DNA of 64,000 bases from Mariniphaga sp. (lineage in GTDB: Bacteria > Bacteroidota > Bacteroidia > Bacteroidales > Prolixibacteraceae). The position numbers and the translations under genes are program-made. Below are positions 60,077-64,000 of the stretch, in pieces; the first letter of the stretch is position 1; every line of letters begins with the position of its first letter. The stretch lies in contig JANXZJ010000064.1 of the NCBI GenBank assembly GCA_025355585.1, forward strand, positions 34,335 through 98,334, read 5' to 3'. The notes under the pieces are model-generated. The model saw only the letters and a program-made list of their open reading frames with translations, did no database searches and was not told where the DNA came from.

Positions 60077-62212
60077 TTATTTTTGGTTGGCGGGTGAAAT
60101 ATCCCTCCCCAATTTATGTAAGTAAGCTATTACAGCTATTATCTCCGCACCCGGAGCGACCACAACCCCTGACACTTTCAATTCATCCACAATTTTCTGT
60201 GCCTGAACCTGGTAGTCACTGACTGCTTTTTGATCGAAGTCTTTCGCATAAGGAACACCCAGCATTTGCATCACCCTGATTTTTGCTGGTATCTGACTTA
60301 AATCCACCACGTTCTTCGCCAACCAGGGGTAGGCGGGCATAATGGTTTGGGGATTAATTTCCTTAGGCTTGGTGAAATGGTTGTAATGCCAGATCGCTGT
60401 CTTGTAGGTTGAACTTCCTACATAACCAGCCCGTGCAAGGTCGGGACCTGTACGGCGCGAACCCCATTGGAACGGATGATCATAAACAAACTCCCCGATC
60501 TTGGAATATTCGCCGTAACGGTCTGTTTCGTACCGTAACGGTCTCACCTGTTGCGAGTGGCAATTATAACACCCGTTGCTGACATATACATCACGTCCTG
60601 CCAGTTCCAGCGGGGTATAAGGCGTAACTGATGCAATTTTGGGAATATTCGAATCAATTTTCATCATCGGGATGATCTCAACTGCGCCGCCTATTGCCAG
60701 GGCAATAAAGACAAGTACTGCAAAAACGACACTTTTTCTTTCAATCAGGCGATGGAACGTTTCACCGTATTTCCTTGCCGACGAGTCGGTCAAAACTGGT
60801 GCTTCGGTAGCTTCATCCGCGACAATGCTTCCGGCTTTTACTGTTTTCATGATATTATAGAAGAACATTAAATAACCGGTCAGAAAGAGCAATCCTCCCA
60901 CAATCCGGAATTTATACATCGGAAGAATCTGTGTCGTTGTTTCGAGGAAGTTCGGGTACGCCAGCAATCCATCTTTTGTATATTCGCGAAGCATCAGCCA
61001 TTGGGTAACACCTGCCCAATAGAGCGGAATGGCAAACATCAATATGCCAAGTGTTGCAATCCAGAAATGGGTATTTGCCAGCTTTTTGGAATACAAAGGT
61101 GTTCTGAACAGCTTAGGAACCAGCCAGTAAAACATACCAAAAATTAGTCCGCCGTTCCATCCCATACCGGCAATATGCGTATGTGCAATCGTCCAGTCGG
61201 AGAAGTGACTGATCGCATTAACGCTTTTTAATGACATCATCGGACCCTCGAAGGTTGCCATCCCATAGGCCGTTAATGAAATTACAATAAATTTAAGATC
61301 AGCATTGTCACGTACTTTGTCCCAGGCACCCCTTAATGTCAGTAATCCATTGATCATTCCACCCCAGGATGGTGCGATCAGCATGATTGAGAATGTGACA
61401 CCCAAAGCCTGTACCCAATCAGGTAATGCCTGGTATAATAAATGGTGTGGACCGGCCCACATATAGAGGAAAATCAATGCCCAGAAATGAACAATCGAAA
61501 GTTGATAGGAGTAAATAGGACGGTTGGCAGCTTTAGGCAGGTAGTAATACATCAATCCAAGCCATGGTGTGGTTAAAAAGAATGCCACGGCGTTATGACC
61601 ATACCACCACTGTACAACTGCATCCTGGGCTCCTGCATAAATGGGATAACTTTTAAGGAATGAAACAGGAATCTCGGCACTGTTAACAATGTGCAGTATG
61701 GCGATTCCCAAAAAAGTTGCGAGGTACCACCAAACTGAGACATAAATATGCTTTACCCTTCGTTTTATGATGGTTCCGATCATATTCCATCCAAATACAA
61801 CCCAAATTACGGCAATCATAATGTCGATGGGCCATTCAAGTTCTGCATACTCTTTTCCGGTAGTAAAACCGGAAAGTAGTGTCAAAGCTGCAAAAAGGAT
61901 GATAAATTGCCATCCCCAGAAATGAATTTTACTTAAAACATCGTTGAACAGCCGGGCTTTAAGTATCCGTTGTAAGGAGTAGTAGATCCCTGCAAACATC
62001 GCATTTCCGATAAATGCGAAGATAACCGCATTAGTATGTAGCGGACGGGTCCTGCCAAAAGTTGTATATTCGATTCCAAGATTAAATGCCGGGAATGCCA
62101 ATTGTAAAGCGATCAGTAAACCAACCACGAGGGCGACCGCACCCCAGATCATCGTGGCCATTATAAAATACTTTACTGTTTTGTTGTCGTAATTAAATTG
62201 CTGAATTTCCAT
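60077..62212 (-). CDS. ccoNO: Fused cbb3 cytochrome oxidase subunits I and II (CcoNO)
   Basis: Heme-copper subunit I (WWYGHNAVAFFLTTPWLGLMYY, HTHIAGMGWNGGLIFG) continuous with CcoO-like domain YVSNGCYNCHSQQVRPLRYETDRYGEYSKIGEFVYDHPFQWGSRRTGPDLARAG. Confidence 0.97.
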   Translation of the reverse strand: MEIQQFNYDNKTVKYFIMATMIWGAVALVVGLLIALQLAFPAFNLGIEYTTFGRTRPLHTNAVIFAFIGNAMFAGIYYSLQRILKARLFNDVLSKIHFWGWQFIILFAALTLLSGFTTGKEYAELEWPIDIMIAVIWVVFGWNMIGTIIKRRVKHIYVSVWWYLATFLGIAILHIVNSAEIPVSFLKSYPIYAGAQDAVVQWWYGHNAVAFFLTTPWLGLMYYYLPKAANRPIYSYQLSIVHFWALIFLYMWAGPHHLLYQALPDWVQALGVTFSIMLIAPSWGGMINGLLTLRGAWDKVRDNADLKFIVISLTAYGMATFEGPMMSLKSVNAISHFSDWTIAHTHIAGMGWNGGLIFGMFYWLVPKLFRTPLYSKKLANTHFWIATLGILMFAIPLYWAGVTQWLMLREYTKDGLLAYPNFLETTTQILPMYKFRIVGGLLFLTGYLMFFYNIMKTVKAGSIVADEATEAPVLTDSSARKYGETFHRLIERKSVVFAVLVFIALAIGGAVEIIPMMKIDSNIPKIASVTPYTPLELAGRDVYVSNGCYNCHSQQVRPLRYETDRYGEYSKIGEFVYDHPFQWGSRRTGPDLARAGYVGSSTYKTAIWHYNHFTKPKEINPQTIMPAYPWLAKNVVDLSQIPAKIRVMQMLGVPYAKDFDQKAVSDYQVQAQKIVDELKVSGVVVAPGAEIIAVIAYLHKLGRDISPANQK

Positions 62213-62227
62213 ATTGGCTGTGTTTGT

Positions 62228-62416
62228 TTAGCTTACTGAATCTTTAGGTTTATCTTTATTCTCTATCGTTGGTTCCGGATCATCATCAAACAAAATCCGC
62301 ACAGAAGGGGTAAAGGTGTCGTCATACTGCCCACTCTTTACTGCCCAGATAAACAAGACCAGAAAAAGGAAGGCGACCAAAAAACTTACCCCAATAAGCA
62401 AAAACATGATATTCAT
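62228..62416 (-). CDS. ccoS: cbb3-type oxidase assembly protein CcoS
   Basis: MNIMFLLIGVSFLVAFLFLVLFIWAVKSGQYDD. Confidence 0.93.
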   Translation of the reverse strand: MNIMFLLIGVSFLVAFLFLVLFIWAVKSGQYDDTFTPSVRILFDDDPEPTIENKDKPKDSVS

Positions 62417-62749
62417 TTTTTCCCGTTTTCAGGATACTAAGTTATAATTCAATTTCAAAATTCCGGCATATCCAAATTGCTGCGAGAATTGGCTGTTGTT
62501 TGATATCAATTATAAGCTACAACAGAGCTGGATATTTGTTCAGTATTCGGTCGCAAGTAATCATATTTAGAGAAATTCCAAATAAAGCTTTAGGCAAGGC
62601 TGTTCCAGGATAGGATGGTTCAAGGAGGACCTAAATCCGGGTTATGTAAACAAATCGGGTTAAATTTCGTTACAGATTACTCAATGTGCGAGGTGTGCAA
62701 AAAATTAGATTTTGTGTCATTGTACAGATAATTAGGAAAATAGAAATTT

Positions 62750-63229
62750 ATGGAGAATTTATTTTATAGTTTTTCAGAAAAATACTTCAGGGGAAAGAAA
62801 AAATCATGGCCGATTACAATGGTAAAATAGTTGTGATTGTGAATACTGCTAGCAAATGTGGGTTTACACCCCAATATGCAGGATTGGAGGAACTGAACAG
62901 GAAGTACAGCGAAAAAGGTCTGGTCATTTTGGGTTTCCCATGCAATCAGTTTGGCAACCAGGAACCCGGAAGTCCGAAAGAAATATCGGAAGGGTGCCTG
63001 ATCAATTACGGTGTTAGTTTTCAAATGTTTGAAAAGATAGAGGTGAATGGGTCAGGGGCTCATCCATTGTATGTTTTCCTCAGGGAACAACTACCCGGAT
63101 TTTTGGGGGGGCCGGATTAAATGGAACTTCACCAAGTTTGTAATCGACCGCAACGGAAAGCCGGTTAAGAGGTTTGCTCCGACGACCAAACCCGAAAAGA
63201 TGGAAGAATACCTTTTGAAACTGCATTAA
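62750..63229 (+). pseudogene. Glutathione peroxidase with two compensating homopolymer frameshifts
   Basis: MENLFYSFS-(shift at A5, 62778-62782)-KILQGKEKIMADYNGKIVVIVNTASKCGFTPQ...[10 protein letters not shown]-(shift at G7, 63105-63111)[38 protein letters not shown]. Confidence 0.88.
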
Positions 63230-63389
63230 TGGCCAATTCACAACCGGAAATATACCCTTGTTCGGCTAAGTTCTTTTCAAAAGTGATGGTATTCATTTTA
63301 TGAATGGTTTTAGTAAGGTACTATATACAGACATTGTTTCTTTTGTATTTTCTTTCTCGCACTGTAGACAAGGTATCAATAAATATTAG

Positions 63390-63421
63390 AAAAGGACAGA
63401 ACCGGGCGGCTCTATCCTTTT
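63390..63421. terminator. Bidirectional terminator between convergent gpx and VOC genes
   Basis: AAAAGGACAGAACC-GGGC-GGCTCTATCCTTTT (12/14 complementary arms) with A/T-rich ends. Confidence 0.75.
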
Positions 63422-63491
63422 ACTTAACTAACTAAACCTAAATATGATGGATATTCACAGTTATCGGGCTAAAATTATTAGCTTCTTAAGA

Positions 63492-63974
63492 TTAACTGTG
63501 TACAGACATCATCGCATTCATTCGTTTTTGCAATTCATCGAACGGAACATCCTCTTTGTGCGTATTAATTGACCATTTGTGCCCGAAAGGATCGGTAATG
63601 CTTCCTGTACGGTCGCCATAAAACTGATCTTTTACTTCCATTTCTCCCGTTGGTTTTGCCCCTTCCTGAAGTGCCCTTATAAATACAGCATCTACGTCGT
63701 CAACATACAGACAAAGGCTAACAGAAGTACCGCCGATTGTTTGCGGGCTTAAATTTCCCCATTGTTCATTTTCTTCGGCGAGCATTATTTTAGAATCACC
63801 GATTTCGATCTCGGCATGGGCAATGGTCGCCCCATCCGGCATATAAATTTCCCCAATAACCTTTGCACCAAAAGCTTTTTTATAAAATTCAATCGCTTTC
63901 GCCGCACCTTTAATGTTGAGGTAAGGGGTTAGTGTGTGGTACCCCTTTGGAATCGCTTGTACATTTGTTGTCAT
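63492..63974 (-). CDS. VOC family (glyoxalase/PhnB-like) protein
   Basis: GYHTLTPYLNIKGAAKAIEFYKKAFGAKVIGEIYMPDGATIAHAEIEIGDSKIMLAEE. Confidence 0.94.
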   Translation of the reverse strand: MTTNVQAIPKGYHTLTPYLNIKGAAKAIEFYKKAFGAKVIGEIYMPDGATIAHAEIEIGDSKIMLAEENEQWGNLSPQTIGGTSVSLCLYVDDVDAVFIRALQEGAKPTGEMEVKDQFYGDRTGSITDPFGHKWSINTHKEDVPFDELQKRMNAMMSVHS

Positions 63975-64000
63975 GATTTTAAAATTTAAGAATTAATTAT

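Noticed and set aside
60077-62212. CcoN-CcoO fusion as a novelty
   Set aside because: Fused CcoNO is well established in Bacteroidota.
62500-62509. TTGATATCAA palindrome upstream of ccoS, resembling an FNR box
   Set aside because: An FNR site needs TTGAT-N4-ATCAA; here the half-sites abut without a spacer, so I do not call it.
1-64000. CRISPR arrays, tRNA/rRNA genes, transposases, prophage
   Set aside because: No regularly spaced direct repeats with spacers, no recognisable RNA gene or transposase motif was seen by eye; a tRNAscan/Infernal run would be needed to exclude small RNAs.

Overview
The window looks like a Bacteroidota (Bacteroidales/Marinilabiliales-like) chromosomal segment. Called features, left to right: a truncated GH97 glycosidase; an LRR protein; a ferredoxin-reductase-like protein; RlmN; a DUF5131-type protein; an orphan membrane protein; a TetR + TolC/adaptor/RND efflux operon; a FabF-like KAS; and an ABC-2 exporter. 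Next comes a pectin utilisation locus on the minus strand (hybrid two-component regulator, GH105, SusC, SusD, pectinesterase, GH28), then a glycogen cluster (GH57, GT4, debranching enzyme), QueG, a SUF Fe-S operon (sufBCDSE + MIP18-like), and thiL. The right part holds a MacAB/TolC-type export operon with a candidate sigma-54 promoter, a small DUF4160/DUF2442-like pair, a cbb3 oxidase cluster (CcoNO fusion, Q, P, G, H, TauE/SafE-like, CcoI) interrupted by a DUF1080 gene, a glutathione peroxidase gene broken by two compensating homopolymer indels, and a VOC protein. No rRNA, tRNA, CRISPR array or transposase was recognised. The most notable non-obvious signals are: (1) the doubly frameshifted gpx; (2) a 5x41-bp tandem repeat; (3) a sigma-54-like promoter flanked by two TGTCCG-N4-CGRRCA sites; (4) a ~130-bp imperfect palindrome; (5) an untracked 34-aa single-TM ORF in the pectin locus; (6) the DUF4160/DUF2442-like pair. 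I did not find a convincing large, wholly new system. Family names come from reading the proteins, not from database searches.
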